Notes: generated from the sequence alone by a model not told the origin. A stretch of DNA of 64,000 bases from Pedosphaera parvula Ellin514 (GCF_000172555.1 NZ_ABOX02000025.1:33104-97103), one strand, 5' to 3'. Shown: positions 7,374 to 18,045, counted from the stretch's first letter. Made by a program: numbers and translations.

Positions 7374-8552
7374 CTATCGAGCCCAACTGGGTTGTGAATT
7401 ACCTGCGCTATTTCCCGAAACCCGGGAAACATCCTTGACTTGTTTGGTTGGCACGTCAAGCAAAGAGAGCACGCGATTCCCCCCTTTACGACGAGCAAAC
7501 ACGACTGTTCGTGAGTTCGGCGCCCAACTCGGGTCTTCACCTTCGGTCAGGACAATTGCGGTTCCTCCTTCTGCTGGAACAACGCAAATATTAAAACCTC
7601 TGGAGTTCTGAGAGGTGAAAACGATGTACTTACCGTCAGGTGACCAGTCGGGTTCCGAAGGGTTTGACACACCCGCAGTGGGGATGCGCTTGACGGAGCC
7701 TCCATCCACAGAAACCTTGGACAATGCGCGACGCTCACCGCCTTTGGAAGCAAAGCAAATCCACTGACCGTCAGGCGAGAAGCAAGGCGAGGATTCATCT
7801 TCCCTCGTGTGGGTGAGCTGTTTCATCCCGGAGCCATCCAAATTACAAACATAAAGATCTGGACTGCCCGATTTGCTCAGCACCATGGCAACTTTCCCAT
7901 CCTTTGAAACGGCTGGCGAAATGCCATCGCCCGGATATTGAGCAACATTGCGCCGCTCACCGGTAGCCAAATTTTGGTAAAAAACCTTTGCCGGTCCGAG
8001 CTTATAGGTCAGGTAACAAAGCGCCAATCTGCCGGGAAACCAGCAAGGAGATGCGACGATCGTATTGTCGCTAGTGACTGCCTGAGGATTGTGGCCGTCG
8101 AAGTCGGAGACGTAAATTTCACTCTGAGCACCGGTATCGACTTTGAAGGCGATGCGGGTACTGGCGATGCCATTGACGCTGGTGAGTTTGAGAACCACAT
8201 CATCAGCCAGGCGATGCGCCTGCGAACGGGTGCTGGCACCGCTGTAAGCCTTGGAGAAAAGGACAGTTTTGCCGTAGCTTAACTGGCCTTGGACGTTACC
8301 ATTGTTGCTGCCGGAAACCACAGGAACATTGGGCGTGCCGGACGGGACATTGGTAAATCCCATTACGGTCAGATCGTAATTCAGCACATGCGCCACTTCG
8401 TCGGAGAAACCGGAGATGACAATGGGCGTGGGAGGAGTAATACCGGGTTCATTACCTGGTTTAACAATTGGAATTACATGATCTTCAGCAAATAAGGTGC
8501 CTGCGCTGAGCACTAAGGCCAAAGCTGCAATTTTAAAAAAATTAATTTTCAT
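7374..8552 (-). CDS. tolB: Tol-Pal system protein TolB
   Basis: A 392-residue periplasmic protein with a signal peptide (FFKIAALALVLSAGTLFAED), an N-terminal domain with the TolB-like GQLSYGKTVLFSKAYSG, and a C-terminal six-bladed propeller. Its TolB/WD-like repeats include RIAFKVD...EIYVSDFDGHN, LYVCNLDGSGMKQLT, ESSPCFSPDGQWICFAS and EPDWSPDGKYIVFTS. TolB links TolA to Pal during outer-membrane constriction. The start codon overlaps the upstream tolA/tonB stop by 4 bp, so the two are translationally coupled. Confidence 0.93.
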   Translation of the reverse strand: MKINFFKIAALALVLSAGTLFAEDHVIPIVKPGNEPGITPPTPIVISGFSDEVAHVLNYDLTVMGFTNVPSGTPNVPVVSGSNNGNVQGQLSYGKTVLFSKAYSGASTRSQAHRLADDVVLKLTSVNGIASTRIAFKVDTGAQSEIYVSDFDGHNPQAVTSDNTIVASPCWFPGRLALCYLTYKLGPAKVFYQNLATGERRNVAQYPGDGISPAVSKDGKVAMVLSKSGSPDLYVCNLDGSGMKQLTHTREDESSPCFSPDGQWICFASKGGERRALSKVSVDGGSVKRIPTAGVSNPSEPDWSPDGKYIVFTSQNSRGFNICVVPAEGGTAIVLTEGEDPSWAPNSRTVVFARRKGGNRVLSLLDVPTKQVKDVSRVSGNSAGNSQPSWAR

Positions 8553-9496
8553 CCGATTTGTCTTTTCACGTCGAGGTTAAAGGAAATCTTAAAGGTCCGC
8601 TGTTGGTCACTTGAACCTTCAGGGAAAGCTTCAATCCAACTCACAGCGTTCAGAGCATTTTGGATGGAGTTATCCAAGCTGGAATTACCTGAGTGCTTGA
8701 TGATGCGGGCACTGATCACATTGCCATCGCGTGACACCGTAATTGTAACCAATACCGGCGGTGCGCTATCACTAACATCGCCGGGAGCTGTCCACGCATT
8801 GTAATACCTGCTCGCAAGGATGTTGTCATAATTCACCGCGGAAAAAGCGCTGCTGCCGGGTCCATCGATTTTAACCGGAGTGGCGCCTGACGTGTTCTTG
8901 CTAATACTGGTAAGGGCGGAGGAAAAGGCTCGGGCAGCGGCGCGAGATTTGGCGACTTTAGCCTCATAAGCGGCTTCCGCAGCCCGCTCATCGGAATCAT
9001 CTTTCGGCGCTGTCTTGGAATTATTTTTCGGCACCTTATGAGTGACCTTCTTCAAGCTTGCGTCGTCCAAAACGTGTTTCGTTTTGGAGGAATTTAAGGA
9101 AAAGGTAGAAACCTTGTCATTGCTGGCCTTCGTTACGGGATGCAATTCATCGTCGTTGACCTTTGGTTTCTTCTCCACAACTTTGGGAGTCTCGATACGT
9201 TTTGGCGGCTCAGGTTTGGGCGGAGTAACTTGCTTGACCTCAGGCGGAGTGATTGGTTGGGGCGTCGGTTGAACTGGCTTTTGCACCTGAGGAGTTACAA
9301 CGGCAGTTTGCGGAGCGGGAGTGCCCTGCGTCAACGCGTCCGTCACCATGCGAGGATCATAAACCGTGATGGGATGAAACGACTTATCCACCGTGTCTTT
9401 GCGGACGAAAAATGCCGAGCCAAAAAGAATGACGCATAACAGCAGGCCGTGGAGGCTGGCTGAAACGAGATAACATTTTTTTTGCAATCGATTCAT
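8549..9496 (-). CDS. tolA: TolA/TonB-type energy-transducing protein
   Basis: A 315-residue protein with one N-terminal membrane anchor (YLVSASLHGLLLCVILFGSAFFV), a Pro/Lys-rich periplasmic spacer (about residues 65-115) and an Ala-rich charged helix (ERAAEAAYEAKVAKSRAAAR). The C-terminal domain is TonB/TolA type: PVLVTITVSRDGNVISARI, then SLDNSIQNALNAV. It sits between tolR and tolB in the order expected for TolA, so I call it the TolA equivalent, although the C-domain also fits TonB. It would carry proton-motive force energy from TolQR to TolB/Pal. The symbol rests on context. Confidence 0.85.
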   Translation of the reverse strand: MNRLQKKCYLVSASLHGLLLCVILFGSAFFVRKDTVDKSFHPITVYDPRMVTDALTQGTPAPQTAVVTPQVQKPVQPTPQPITPPEVKQVTPPKPEPPKRIETPKVVEKKPKVNDDELHPVTKASNDKVSTFSLNSSKTKHVLDDASLKKVTHKVPKNNSKTAPKDDSDERAAEAAYEAKVAKSRAAARAFSSALTSISKNTSGATPVKIDGPGSSAFSAVNYDNILASRYYNAWTAPGDVSDSAPPVLVTITVSRDGNVISARIIKHSGNSSLDNSIQNALNAVSWIEAFPEGSSDQQRTFKISFNLDVKRQIG

Positions 9497-9505
9497 TTTT
9501 AATCG

Positions 9506-9931
9506 TTATCGCGGTGACTGCGGATCCGTGCGCAACGAGATTTTATTGATGCCAATCCGTTCACATTCATTCAAAATTTCAGCGACGAGTTTGTATTTTC
9601 CGTTCTCATCGGCCCGGATGTAGACCAGCAAATTGGGATTCGCCTTATATGCCAGTTCCAAGGTGCGGGCGATTTCCGCGAGCTTCAGAGGACGATGATC
9701 CAGCACGTAGTAGCCTTGTGGGCTGACCTCGATCATCTTGATATCCTTCTTCTGGATGGATGGCTTGTCCGGCTGGCCAACACCGGTGGGCAGTTGGAGA
9801 TTGATGCCCTTTTCCAGCAAAGGCGTGGTAATGATGAAGATGATCAGCAACACGAACGCCAGATCCAAAAGCGGCGTGATGTTGATTTCATTCAACGTTA
9901 CCAGCGAATTTCTTTGTGAAAAACGACGCAT
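9506..9931 (-). CDS. tolR: ExbD/TolR family biopolymer transport protein
   Basis: A 141-residue protein: short cytoplasmic start, one transmembrane helix holding the essential Asp (INITPLLDLAFVLLIIFII), then a periplasmic domain (LPTGVGQPDKP, GYYVLDHRPL, LLVYIRADENGKYKLVAEIL). TolR with TolQ forms the proton channel that energises TolA. The gene lies 30 bp downstream of tolQ and 9 bp upstream of tolA. ExbD cannot be excluded on sequence alone, but tolB and pal downstream decide for the Tol system. Confidence 0.92.
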   Translation of the reverse strand: MRRFSQRNSLVTLNEINITPLLDLAFVLLIIFIITTPLLEKGINLQLPTGVGQPDKPSIQKKDIKMIEVSPQGYYVLDHRPLKLAEIARTLELAYKANPNLLVYIRADENGKYKLVAEILNECERIGINKISLRTDPQSPR

Positions 9932-9961
9932 GCTTGTTAGTCACCCGGTGGTTAGACGGGT

Positions 9962-10696
9962 TTATTCTTCCAAATACTCGGTTTCGATTTTCGAGATCAA
10001 TTCCTGAGCAAAATTGTCCAGCTCCACGGTCAAAACACGCAAGTTGTGTACCAGCCAGTTGTAGCCAAACATCGACGGGATGGCGACGAGCAGGCCGGCG
10101 ACGGTAGTGATCAAGGCTGCTGACACACCGGGTGCCATGGCGGCGAGGCTGGCACTGCCTTCGCGGGCGATGCCGCCGAAGGTACTCATTACGCCCCAGA
10201 CAGTTCCGAGCAATCCCAGGAACGGTGCGCCGCTGACGGCGATGGCGAGCAGGATAAGGCCGGATTCCAATTTAAGGGATTGCTGAGCGACGGTGTTTTC
10301 CAGTGAGCGCTTAACGTGCTCAACCGCTTTGATGGAAAGATTGGACTTGCGGCCTTCACCGGCAACTCCCCGTTTCAGACGGGTATCGAGTTCGATACTA
10401 CCGGCCTGGTAGACGGCAAAGAGCGGGCATCCTTCGACCTCCAACCGGCGGTCGTACATACCGAGGACGTTCTTTTGGTTCCGGAATTCGGAATTGAAGA
10501 AGGTGTTTAGTCGTTTGGCCCGGCGCATTTGGAGCGCCTTGGAAATCATGGTGGACCAGGCGACGATGGAGAAGATGACAAGGAAGATAATGATGATCTT
10601 CGCTTCGGGGGTGGCCTTTTGCCAAATGTAGACCAGCTCCATGGTATTGGAGCTAGCATTCGCGGCCGCTAAAAAGCTATATACAGGTACAGTCAT
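9962..10696 (-). CDS. tolQ: MotA/TolQ/ExbB proton channel protein
   Basis: A 244-residue inner-membrane protein with three helices: the first is IIIIFLVIFSIVAWSTMI, and the second and third are in the conserved block ISGVSG-like SGAPFLGLLGTVWGVMSTF and AALITTVAGLLVAIPSMFGYNWLV. GLLGTVWGVM and TTVAGLLVAIP are TolQ/ExbB hallmarks. It is the first gene of the tolQ-tolR-tolA-tolB-pal-tatA-tatC series, so the cluster promoter should lie in the AT-rich DNA between about 10,700 and 10,860. A weak candidate reading leftward is GGTCAA (a -35 of TTGACC) at 10,762-10,767. No ybgC or cpoB gene accompanies the cluster here. Confidence 0.92.
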   Translation of the reverse strand: MTVPVYSFLAAANASSNTMELVYIWQKATPEAKIIIIFLVIFSIVAWSTMISKALQMRRAKRLNTFFNSEFRNQKNVLGMYDRRLEVEGCPLFAVYQAGSIELDTRLKRGVAGEGRKSNLSIKAVEHVKRSLENTVAQQSLKLESGLILLAIAVSGAPFLGLLGTVWGVMSTFGGIAREGSASLAAMAPGVSAALITTVAGLLVAIPSMFGYNWLVHNLRVLTVELDNFAQELISKIETEYLEE

Positions 10697-11629
10697 TCCA
10701 CACGATTATTCTAACCACGTTACTTGGTCGTGAGGAATTTTATTGCGCCCAAGCGGTAGTCGGTCAACGCTTACGAAAATTTTTATCATTTGATACAAAA
10801 ATTGCAAAAGAATTTTTTAAAAAATTTACGAAGTGATGTCTATCCCTAATTTGATTTTTTTTGGTTGTTCGCGACAAGAGTTCACTTTTTATAACGATAA
10901 CGGGCGAAGAATACGGGCAAACGGCGGATTTGTCATCTTCTTGTTTAACGGTAAATTGGCACGAAGCATTTTTCAGGACACAGGCGCTGAAAGAAGGCTT
11001 TGGATATAGCGTTTCGAAGGAATCGGGTGCGTGGCATTCATTTTTCGCGCCGCATGAGCCGGTTGATTCGCGCTTTCTCGATCAATATTAACTGGGAGCA
11101 TACTTCAAAGGACGTCGTCTAATATTAATATGAGGGTGACTCGGAATTTCCGTGAAACGTTCAAGATGTGGAAGAGGAAAATCACCGCCGGGCCATCATG
11201 ACGTCGACACCACAACCCACTTTTATGATACCAACCCGTGTTCTAATTCTCCTTTTCCTCTCCTCACCCAAGTTAGCCACTCGCAGATCCTAACCATGCA
11301 GCAGAACAGGAGCAAGCAGAGGGAACGGAGAGAAAGGACCGGCGAAGAACCGTTTTTCTCTCCCGATTCGAGGCACACTGAATAGCGACCAGCCAGGGAT
11401 GGGCAGAGTTGAATCAAAGCCCTGAAAACACTCCGTTTCCTCCGTTTCCTCCTGTTCACTTCTGAATCGTCCGGCATAGGAATATTCCTCGATCGAAATT
11501 TCCCCTCTTGCTACCCAGGCAGGAAGCCTTGTGGGGGGCGCGCACAGCCTATAGGCTGGCGCTCCCGCAACATGGGCTCAACCCTGCTCTGCTGGCAATG
11601 ACTGGCACGATGTTGTAAGTTTAGGGCGT
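10697..11629. other. 933-bp stretch without a supported gene
   Basis: The first 160 bp are AT-rich (runs of A and T near 10,800-10,860) and probably hold the tol cluster promoter. A 76-codon frame at 10,861-11,091 starts only at TTG and matches nothing I recognise. From about 11,100 to 11,480 the DNA is purine/pyrimidine-skewed and low in complexity. The last 100 bp lead into the histidine kinase gene. No RNA gene or repeat was recognised. Confidence 0.5.
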
Positions 11630-13852
11630 ATGGGAGGCAAGAGCCTGAACATGGGACCACGTCATTTTTTTGCATCACCGACGTTCGCAGATGAAGAGCA
11701 AACGCATCGGGCATGGATCCTGCATACTATTCTTTGGACCGTTCTGTTGGCGACGAATATGTTAGCCATCCTCCTTCTCTTCCTCCTGCCTCAATACACG
11801 TTGCGATGGGTGTCGAGTGTTCTGGTAATCGACTTCATGCATCCTGTGTTGATGATGCTCAATCGCCGTGGTGAAACGCGATCAGCCGGCATCATATTGA
11901 TTGTTGTGCTTTGGTTGCTGGCAACAGTGCTGGCTTTGACGGGGGGAGGTGTTCGCTCACCTGTCACGGCAGCCTACATCGCGGATACACTCATCTGCGG
12001 GCTTTTGTTTGGCGAGAATGTTGGGGTGTTCGCAGCAGCTTTTTTCTGCCTCACAGTATTTGTTTTGGCCGGGCTGGAAAATCTGGGCTATCTTCCCGCC
12101 ACCAAAGTGATTCGCACATCTTTTTCACTTTGGGGTACTCAAACGTTTTATCTTGCGCTCATGGCCAGTTATCAGTTTCTGGCCAACCGCTCGATCAAGG
12201 CAGCTCTGGAGCGGGCGCGGGGAGAACTGAACGTGCGCCGACAAACTGAGGCCTCTCTGCGTGAAAGCGAACAGCGTTACCGGGAGGTGTTTGAAACGAC
12301 ATCAGATCATATATTTCTGCTGGATGTCCTGCCGGACGGCCGCTTTTGCGTTGATCGTTGGAATCCCGCCGCTGAGAGAGCAGCGGGGATTTCATCGGCG
12401 GAGCTTGCCGGGAAGGCGCTCGAGGAGTTGGTTCCACCGGGGGAGGCGCGAAGGATTACCGGCAACTACAACAGGTGCATCGCTGAAAAATCTCCGATCA
12501 GTTATGAGGAGAGCTTGACCCTCGGCGGAAAAAATTACGATTTTCACACGACCCTGATTCCGGTGAAGAATGCTGAAGGACAGATTCGACGCATTGTGGG
12601 GGTGGCTCACGACATCACCGAACGGAAGCGGGCGGTTGCCGAGCTGCAGGAAAGTGAGGATCGCTATCGGATCGTGGTCGAGCAAACAGGGCAGATGATC
12701 TATGATTACGATGTGCCGTCGGGCGAGATCTCCTGGCGCGGGGCCGTCACGAAGCTTACAGGCTTCACCCTCGAGGAATTTCAAAAAGTGAATATTCGTC
12801 GGTGGGAGGAGATGATCCACCCAGCTGATCATGAAAAGGCCATGACCGCGTTCCATGAGGCGATGCGGACAGCCAGTGATTACGACATGGAGTACCGGTT
12901 CCGATGCAAGGATGGGAGTTATATTTACGTGAAAGATCACGGCCTTTTTCTGCCGGGTGCATCCGGAAAATCCCTCCGCCTGCTCGGGGCGATGGCAGAC
13001 ATCACGGCTCACAAGGAGGCCGAGATTGCCTTGCGCCGATCGCATAACGAATTGGAGGCGCGCGTTCAGGAGCGGACAACCGCTCTGCAGAGAGCGAACA
13101 AGGAATTGGAGGCATTTACTTATACCGTGTCGCACGATTTACGCGCTCCACTGCGGGCGGTGGATGGCTTCACGGATTTATTGCAGGAAGAGTATGGCCG
13201 TGGAATGCCTGAAGATGCCCAACAACTGCTGGCCAGTATTAAAGCCGGCTCGCAACGGATGGAACATCTGGTCCAGGATCTTTTGAATTTGTCCCGCATA
13301 GATCGTCAGCCCATGGCGCCCCGGTGCGTGGATATGAACAGGCTGGTGCGTGAGGTGTTTGAAGAACAGCGGGGACAACAACCTTCCCGCGATATAGAGT
13401 TGCGGGTGGATACATTGCCGGATTGCCTGGGGGACAGTTCCCTGCTGCGACAGGTATTCGTTAACCTGCTTTCCAATGCGATCAAGTTTACCGGCCCCCG
13501 TGAAAAAGCGTTGATTGAGGTGGGCTCGAAAACCGAAGGCGACGAGAATGTTTACTTTATTCGGGATAATGGAGTGGGCTTTGATATGAAATATGCGGGG
13601 AAGCTTTTCGGAGCTTTTCAACGCCTGCACACCGCCGAACAGTTTCCGGGAACAGGCATTGGCCTCTCGATTGTGCAGCGCATCATTCATCGCCACAGTG
13701 GACGCATCTGGGTGGAATCTGCGGTGGATCGGGGGACGACATTCTATTTTACGCTGCCGCCTTATAAGAGCAGTGATGAGTCGGGAGGCGGAGGGGTTCC
13801 AGAACCGGTTGCGAATGTGCATCCGGAAGGAAAAATGCAATCCAACCACTGA
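11630..13852 (+). CDS. Membrane PAS-domain sensor histidine kinase
   Basis: A 740-residue kinase. Residues about 28-190 hold several hydrophobic helices forming a membrane sensor of MASE-like layout. Two PAS domains follow (about 207-335 and 340-465), each ending in an ADIT or HDITERK motif, then a short coiled coil (ARVQERTTALQRANKELEAF). The HisKA phosphoacceptor is His503 in YTVSHDLRAPLRAVDGF. The HATPase region has the N box NLLSNAIKF, G1 DNGVGFD and G2 GTGIGLSIV. No receiver domain is attached, so it should phosphorylate a separate regulator; none is adjacent. An ATG at codon 8 (MGPRHFF) is an alternative start. The signal is unknown. Confidence 0.9.
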   Translation: MGGKSLNMGPRHFFASPTFADEEQTHRAWILHTILWTVLLATNMLAILLLFLLPQYTLRWVSSVLVIDFMHPVLMMLNRRGETRSAGIILIVVLWLLATVLALTGGGVRSPVTAAYIADTLICGLLFGENVGVFAAAFFCLTVFVLAGLENLGYLPATKVIRTSFSLWGTQTFYLALMASYQFLANRSIKAALERARGELNVRRQTEASLRESEQRYREVFETTSDHIFLLDVLPDGRFCVDRWNPAAERAAGISSAELAGKALEELVPPGEARRITGNYNRCIAEKSPISYEESLTLGGKNYDFHTTLIPVKNAEGQIRRIVGVAHDITERKRAVAELQESEDRYRIVVEQTGQMIYDYDVPSGEISWRGAVTKLTGFTLEEFQKVNIRRWEEMIHPADHEKAMTAFHEAMRTASDYDMEYRFRCKDGSYIYVKDHGLFLPGASGKSLRLLGAMADITAHKEAEIALRRSHNELEARVQERTTALQRANKELEAFTYTVSHDLRAPLRAVDGFTDLLQEEYGRGMPEDAQQLLASIKAGSQRMEHLVQDLLNLSRIDRQPMAPRCVDMNRLVREVFEEQRGQQPSRDIELRVDTLPDCLGDSSLLRQVFVNLLSNAIKFTGPREKALIEVGSKTEGDENVYFIRDNGVGFDMKYAGKLFGAFQRLHTAEQFPGTGIGLSIVQRIIHRHSGRIWVESAVDRGTTFYFTLPPYKSSDESGGGGVPEPVANVHPEGKMQSNH

Positions 13853-14012
13853 GGGCACCGGTAACCAGGGACGCTGCTTAAGTAGCGATAGAACAGGCAT
13901 CACTCAGCAACAGCTCCATTGCTTGAGACGATCCCCCTATTGAGGTACGTTGAAACTGCTGGGGAAGGTGAATGTGGAAAAGGCAGTTTAGTGCTCCGAA
14001 GCAGAACAACTT

Positions 14013-16553
14013 ATGAATTTGCTGAGTCTCGAGAGCTCCGACCATAAGCAGTGGGAAAAGGAATTGCAACGCGTTAACCGCGCACTCCGCCTGGTCTGCG
14101 AAACGAATAAAACACTGGCTCAAAGTTCGGATGTGGGAACGTGGTTGGACCGGGTGTGCCGAACGGCCGTGGAGGTTGGCGGTTATCGGATGGCGTGGGT
14201 CGGATTTGCCGAACAAAACGAACGGCGAAGCGTGAGGCCGGTGGCATGTGCCGGGTTTGAGTCAGGCTACCTTGAATCCGCCAATATCACCTGGGCGGAT
14301 GAGCCACGAGGCCGTGGCCCGGTTGGAACTTCGATCCGGACAGGAGAGTTCTGCGTTACGCGCAATATTCCGGAAGATCCGGCCTTCCACCCATGGCGTG
14401 AACAGGCCGTTTTGCGCGGGTATAACTCATCGATAGCTCTACCATTGAGAAACAACGGGCGAGTGTTCGGCACCTTAAGCATGTATGCCGAAGAGGTGGA
14501 TGCGTTTGAGTCCAAAGAGGTCGAAATCCTGAAGCAGTTGGCTGAGGATCTGGCCTTTGGCCTCACGGTTGTACTGCGCACACGGGCTGAACGCCGTAGC
14601 GCCATGGAAGCATTGGAGGAAAGCCAACGCAAGCTGGAGCAAGCGCAACGGATCGCCCATGTGGGACACTGGGAGCGGGACCTTAAAACGGGCCTGATCA
14701 CATGCTCGGATGAAATTTATCGCATCCTTGGACTGGAACCGCAGCCGGGCAAACTTTATCGCTCCGAGTTTTTGAAATTGGTTCATCCCGAGGACCGGGA
14801 CAGATTGGTTGCGGAGGTGGACGAGGCAACACGCCTGAGCCAGCACTTTGATGTGGAATATCGGATCATCCGCCCGGACGGTGGAGTGCGCTTCCTGCAT
14901 AGCCAGGGGAGCGTGATGCGGGGGGACACGAAGAAGTCAGACCGGGTGTTCGGCATCGCACAGGACATCACCCAGCGGAAGCGCGCAATCGAGGCACTCA
15001 TGGAAAGCGAGCAAAGATTCCGGCAGGTTACCGAGAGCATCGATGAGGTCTTTTGGCTTACCAACCTGGACAGAAATGAAACCATCTACATCAGTCCAGC
15101 CTATGAGAGAATTTGGGGGCGCACTTGCGAGAGTCTTTACAAATCACCACAATCGTGGCTGGAAGCAGTTCATCCTGAGGATCAGGCACGTGTGAAGGAG
15201 GCATTCCAGAAGTTTCAGAAAACCGGGAGCTTTGAGCAGGAATTTCGCATCTTGCGACCGGACGGTGTGCAGCGCTGGATTCATGACCGCGGGTTTCCGG
15301 TCAGGGATAAGCAAGGAAACCTATACCGCCTCGCCGGCGTCGCTGAAGATATCACGGAAAGAAAGGAGTTGGAGAAACAGTTCCTGCGGGCCCAACGCAT
15401 GGAGAGCATCGGGACGCTGGCCGGGGGCATTGCCCACGACCTGAACAATATGCTGGCCCCCATCCTGATGACGTGTGAACTAATGAAAATGGAACTGCCG
15501 GGCGAGGAGAATCAGCAACTTATTGCAATGATCGAGGGCAATGCCAAACGAGGATCGGAACTGGTCAAACAAGTACTCTCCTTTGCCCGTGGAGTTGAGG
15601 GGTGCTACCTCAGTTTGCAGCCCAGGCATCTGATTCGAGAAATCGCAAGCATCATCGGTGAAACCTTTCCCAAATCGATACGCATCCAGACCAGAATCGC
15701 CGAGAACCTGTGGCCGCTCTCCGGAGATCCGACCCAACTTCACCAGGTGATGCTCAACCTGAGCCTCAACGCCCGTGATGCGATGCCGTCGGGAGGCGAT
15801 TTAACAATCACAGCTGAGAATATCGAGATTGATGCGGCCAACAGGCCCATGAACCTGCAAGCAAAACCGGGTTCGTATGTGGTCATTAAAGTCACCGACA
15901 CGGGAACCGGCATAGCCCCGGAGATGCGAGAGAAGATTTTCGATCCGTTCTTTACCACCAAAGAGGTTGGCGAGGGAACCGGTCTCGGCCTTTCGACCGC
16001 GCTCGGCATAGTCAAAAGCCACAGTGGTTTCATCAACGTTTATAGCGAGCCCGGAAAGGGATCGACTTTTGAAGTCTGGCTCCCGGCAAAAGTTGCCCGG
16101 GATTTGGCCGCGTCAGGAATTGAGGAGGCACGGATGCCGCATGGACGTGGCGAATTGCTTTTGGTCATAGACGACGAGGCATCGGTGAGGACGATCACCA
16201 AACAAACTCTCGAAGCTTATGGTTATAACGTCCTGACCGCGGCGGACGGCGCGGATGCCGTGGCGGTGTTTGCTCAACATAAGGATGAAATTAAACTGGC
16301 GTTGACCGACATGATTATGCCAGTGATGGACGGGTCCGTGTTGATTCCGGTGCTAAAAAAGATAAATCCAGCAGTGGAGATCATCGCCGTCAGCGGGCTG
16401 TCCACCTCGGAACATCGGGCCAGGGCGATGGCCACAGGCGCAAAACATTTTTTGCCCAAGCCGTACACTGCGGAAACATTGTTGAATACGCTGGATGAGA
16501 TGCTCCATACGGGAGCGAAAACTCGCGAAGATGTACCTGTTGAGGTTGACTGA
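14013..16553 (+). CDS. Hybrid sensor histidine kinase (GAF-PAS-PAS-HisKA-HATPase-REC)
   Basis: An 846-residue soluble hybrid kinase. A GAF domain (about 20-190, with [18 protein letters not shown]) is followed by two PAS domains with PAC tails ([18 protein letters not shown]). The HisKA motif is [20 protein letters not shown], the NtrB-like type. The HATPase region has [31 protein letters not shown] and [15 protein letters not shown]-terminal receiver follows: [23 protein letters not shown] for the phosphorylated Asp, then a Lys in LPKPYTA. It lies 160 bp after the previous kinase on the same strand. With no output domain, phosphate would pass through the receiver to another protein. No membrane helix is seen, so it senses in the cytoplasm. 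Confidence 0.92.
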   Translation: MNLLSLESSDHKQWEKELQRVNRALRLVCETNKTLAQSSDVGTWLDRVCRTAVEVGGYRMAWVGFAEQNERRSVRPVACAGFESGYLESANITWADEPRGRGPVGTSIRTGEFCVTRNIPEDPAFHPWREQAVLRGYNSSIALPLRNNGRVFGTLSMYAEEVDAFESKEVEILKQLAEDLAFGLTVVLRTRAERRSAMEALEESQRKLEQAQRIAHVGHWERDLKTGLITCSDEIYRILGLEPQPGKLYRSEFLKLVHPEDRDRLVAEVDEATRLSQHFDVEYRIIRPDGGVRFLHSQGSVMRGDTKKSDRVFGIAQDITQRKRAIEALMESEQRFRQVTESIDEVFWLTNLDRNETIYISPAYERIWGRTCESLYKSPQSWLEAVHPEDQARVKEAFQKFQKTGSFEQEFRILRPDGVQRWIHDRGFPVRDKQGNLYRLAGVAEDITERKELEKQFLRAQRMESIGTLAGGIAHDLNNMLAPILMTCELMKMELPGEENQQLIAMIEGNAKRGSELVKQVLSFARGVEGCYLSLQPRHLIREIASIIGETFPKSIRIQTRIAENLWPLSGDPTQLHQVMLNLSLNARDAMPSGGDLTITAENIEIDAANRPMNLQAKPGSYVVIKVTDTGTGIAPEMREKIFDPFFTTKEVGEGTGLGLSTALGIVKSHSGFINVYSEPGKGSTFEVWLPAKVARDLAASGIEEARMPHGRGELLLVIDDEASVRTITKQTLEAYGYNVLTAADGADAVAVFAQHKDEIKLALTDMIMPVMDGSVLIPVLKKINPAVEIIAVSGLSTSEHRARAMATGAKHFLPKPYTAETLLNTLDEMLHTGAKTREDVPVEVD

Positions 16554-16659
16554 GGGACGTGGACGCCATGATAGGCAGAGGACGTTGGCGGAGCAGACAG
16601 TCGTCTGGTTTCGGTGCCGGAAGCAGATCGCTGCTTTTTGGAGCAATTGTGCCGCTGAC

Positions 16660-18045
16660 TCAATGAGCCTTTATGGCAACTTCCACGAATCGACCCCAGA
16701 TGTCGCGGTTCATTCCCTTGCTCCAGCCGCCGAGGTCGTAGGTTACAAAGAGTTTGTTGTCGGTGAGCGTTTCCTCCACGGCCATGTAGTGGGTTGTCAA
16801 AACTCCAGAGGTCATGCGGACCACGTTGCTCCAGGTTTGTCCGTGGTCGGTGCTGAAGGCGAGATAATTGCCATTCCAGGAATGTTCCGGATGTGCCCAG
16901 CAGGCTTTCTGCGGAATGCGCACTCCGAAGGCTGCGACGAGCAAGCCACTGCGTAATTCAATCAGTTCGGGATCCACCACCGCGCCCCGCAAGTCATCGG
17001 GATTGTTTTCGTCCAGCAACCGTCCTTTCGAGCCTTTGTAATTGCGGAGCCAATCGACCCAGAGTTCGGTGCGATAGATATCTAGACCAGCGAATACGCG
17101 CGGTTGATGCGGACTCCAAGTCACGCCTTCGTCATCGGAAATTGCTTCACGCAATTCGCGGCCCGTCCGCATGAGACAGATTAACCGCCCTGCATTTGGC
17201 CCCTTGCTCAATCGCACAATGACAGGTTCTCCAAAGCCTTCAGTGCCGATCGTTGGATCGACCGCCACTGTGGAGATCATTTTCCAATGTTGTCCGCGAT
17301 CGGTTGAGCGGACCAGTATCACCCGCGACTTCATCATGGTGGGCATGTAGGTGGCGGGAGTTTTGTCGCCTTTGATCCAGCCGTAAAAAGTCGCCAACAA
17401 ATCGCCGCTGGGCAGTTCGAGAATCCGGCGATGGAGTCGTTGCGCGTCATGCGGGTGTCCACCATCGTCTTTGGAGCAATAGAAATCTGCGTTTGGCAGA
17501 TCGAAGGTGACATTCTGCGGGCCTTCCAAGGTGCGCCAGTCATTCGTGGAGGTGTAAAGTTGTCCAATGCCTTCGTCGGGATGCGTGCCCGGCGAAATAT
17601 AAGTGTCGAGGGCAAGGATGGTGCCGTCCCGCAGTTGCACGATGCCGCCTTCCAGGTTCACCCCATTTTCATTCGGCTTCAGCGGGAAGAGCGTCCAGGT
17701 TTTGCCGTCGTCCCGTGAAATTCTGGTTTCCATCGCCCAGGGATAAGTCATGCGCGATGACGGGAACGGTTTCTGAGGAATTTGTGCCTGCACTATCAAC
17801 GCACCGGATGCGGTGCGAAGCATCGACGGTTGCAAACCTCGAGGGAGAACCATTTTTTCGTCACCGAAGCTCAGGCGGAGTTTGCCGTCGGCCTCGATCA
17901 TCTCGGGAATGTTGGGACGCGCCTTTGCCGGTGTAACCGTGGGTGTGGGAGTCGTGGAGGGTTTGTTGATTTCGGCGGCAACGAATCGCACGCTCATTGA
18001 AAGCATTGTCAGGGCGAGCAGCGAGATTTGACGGGTTTGGTTCAT
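16660..18045 (-). CDS. Secreted sialidase-like BNR/Asp-box propeller protein
   Basis: A 461-residue protein with a signal peptide (ISLLALTMLSMSVRFVAA) and a Thr/Pro-rich linker before the catalytic-type propeller. At least four Asp boxes are visible: SRDDGKTW, STDRGQHW, SDDEGVTW and STDHGQTW. These mark the six-bladed sialidase fold (exo-alpha-sialidase/BNR superfamily). Activity on sialic acid cannot be assumed, because many Verrucomicrobiota and Planctomycetota members are sialidase-fold proteins of unknown substrate. It is monocistronic by position, with a 400-bp non-coding stretch upstream. Confidence 0.82.
   Translation of the reverse strand: MNQTRQISLLALTMLSMSVRFVAAEINKPSTTPTPTVTPAKARPNIPEMIEADGKLRLSFGDEKMVLPRGLQPSMLRTASGALIVQAQIPQKPFPSSRMTYPWAMETRISRDDGKTWTLFPLKPNENGVNLEGGIVQLRDGTILALDTYISPGTHPDEGIGQLYTSTNDWRTLEGPQNVTFDLPNADFYCSKDDGGHPHDAQRLHRRILELPSGDLLATFYGWIKGDKTPATYMPTMMKSRVILVRSTDRGQHWKMISTVAVDPTIGTEGFGEPVIVRLSKGPNAGRLICLMRTGRELREAISDDEGVTWSPHQPRVFAGLDIYRTELWVDWLRNYKGSKGRLLDENNPDDLRGAVVDPELIELRSGLLVAAFGVRIPQKACWAHPEHSWNGNYLAFSTDHGQTWSNVVRMTSGVLTTHYMAVEETLTDNKLFVTYDLGGWSKGMNRDIWGRFVEVAIKAH

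Noticed and set aside
10861..11091. 76-codon frame upstream of the first histidine kinase
   Set aside because: It starts only at TTG, has no ribosome site and no recognised motif. Kept as a note in the intergenic entry.
13853..14012. Possible riboswitch between the two histidine kinase genes
   Set aside because: The 160-bp spacer has some GC-rich pairing potential, but no known aptamer consensus could be recognised.
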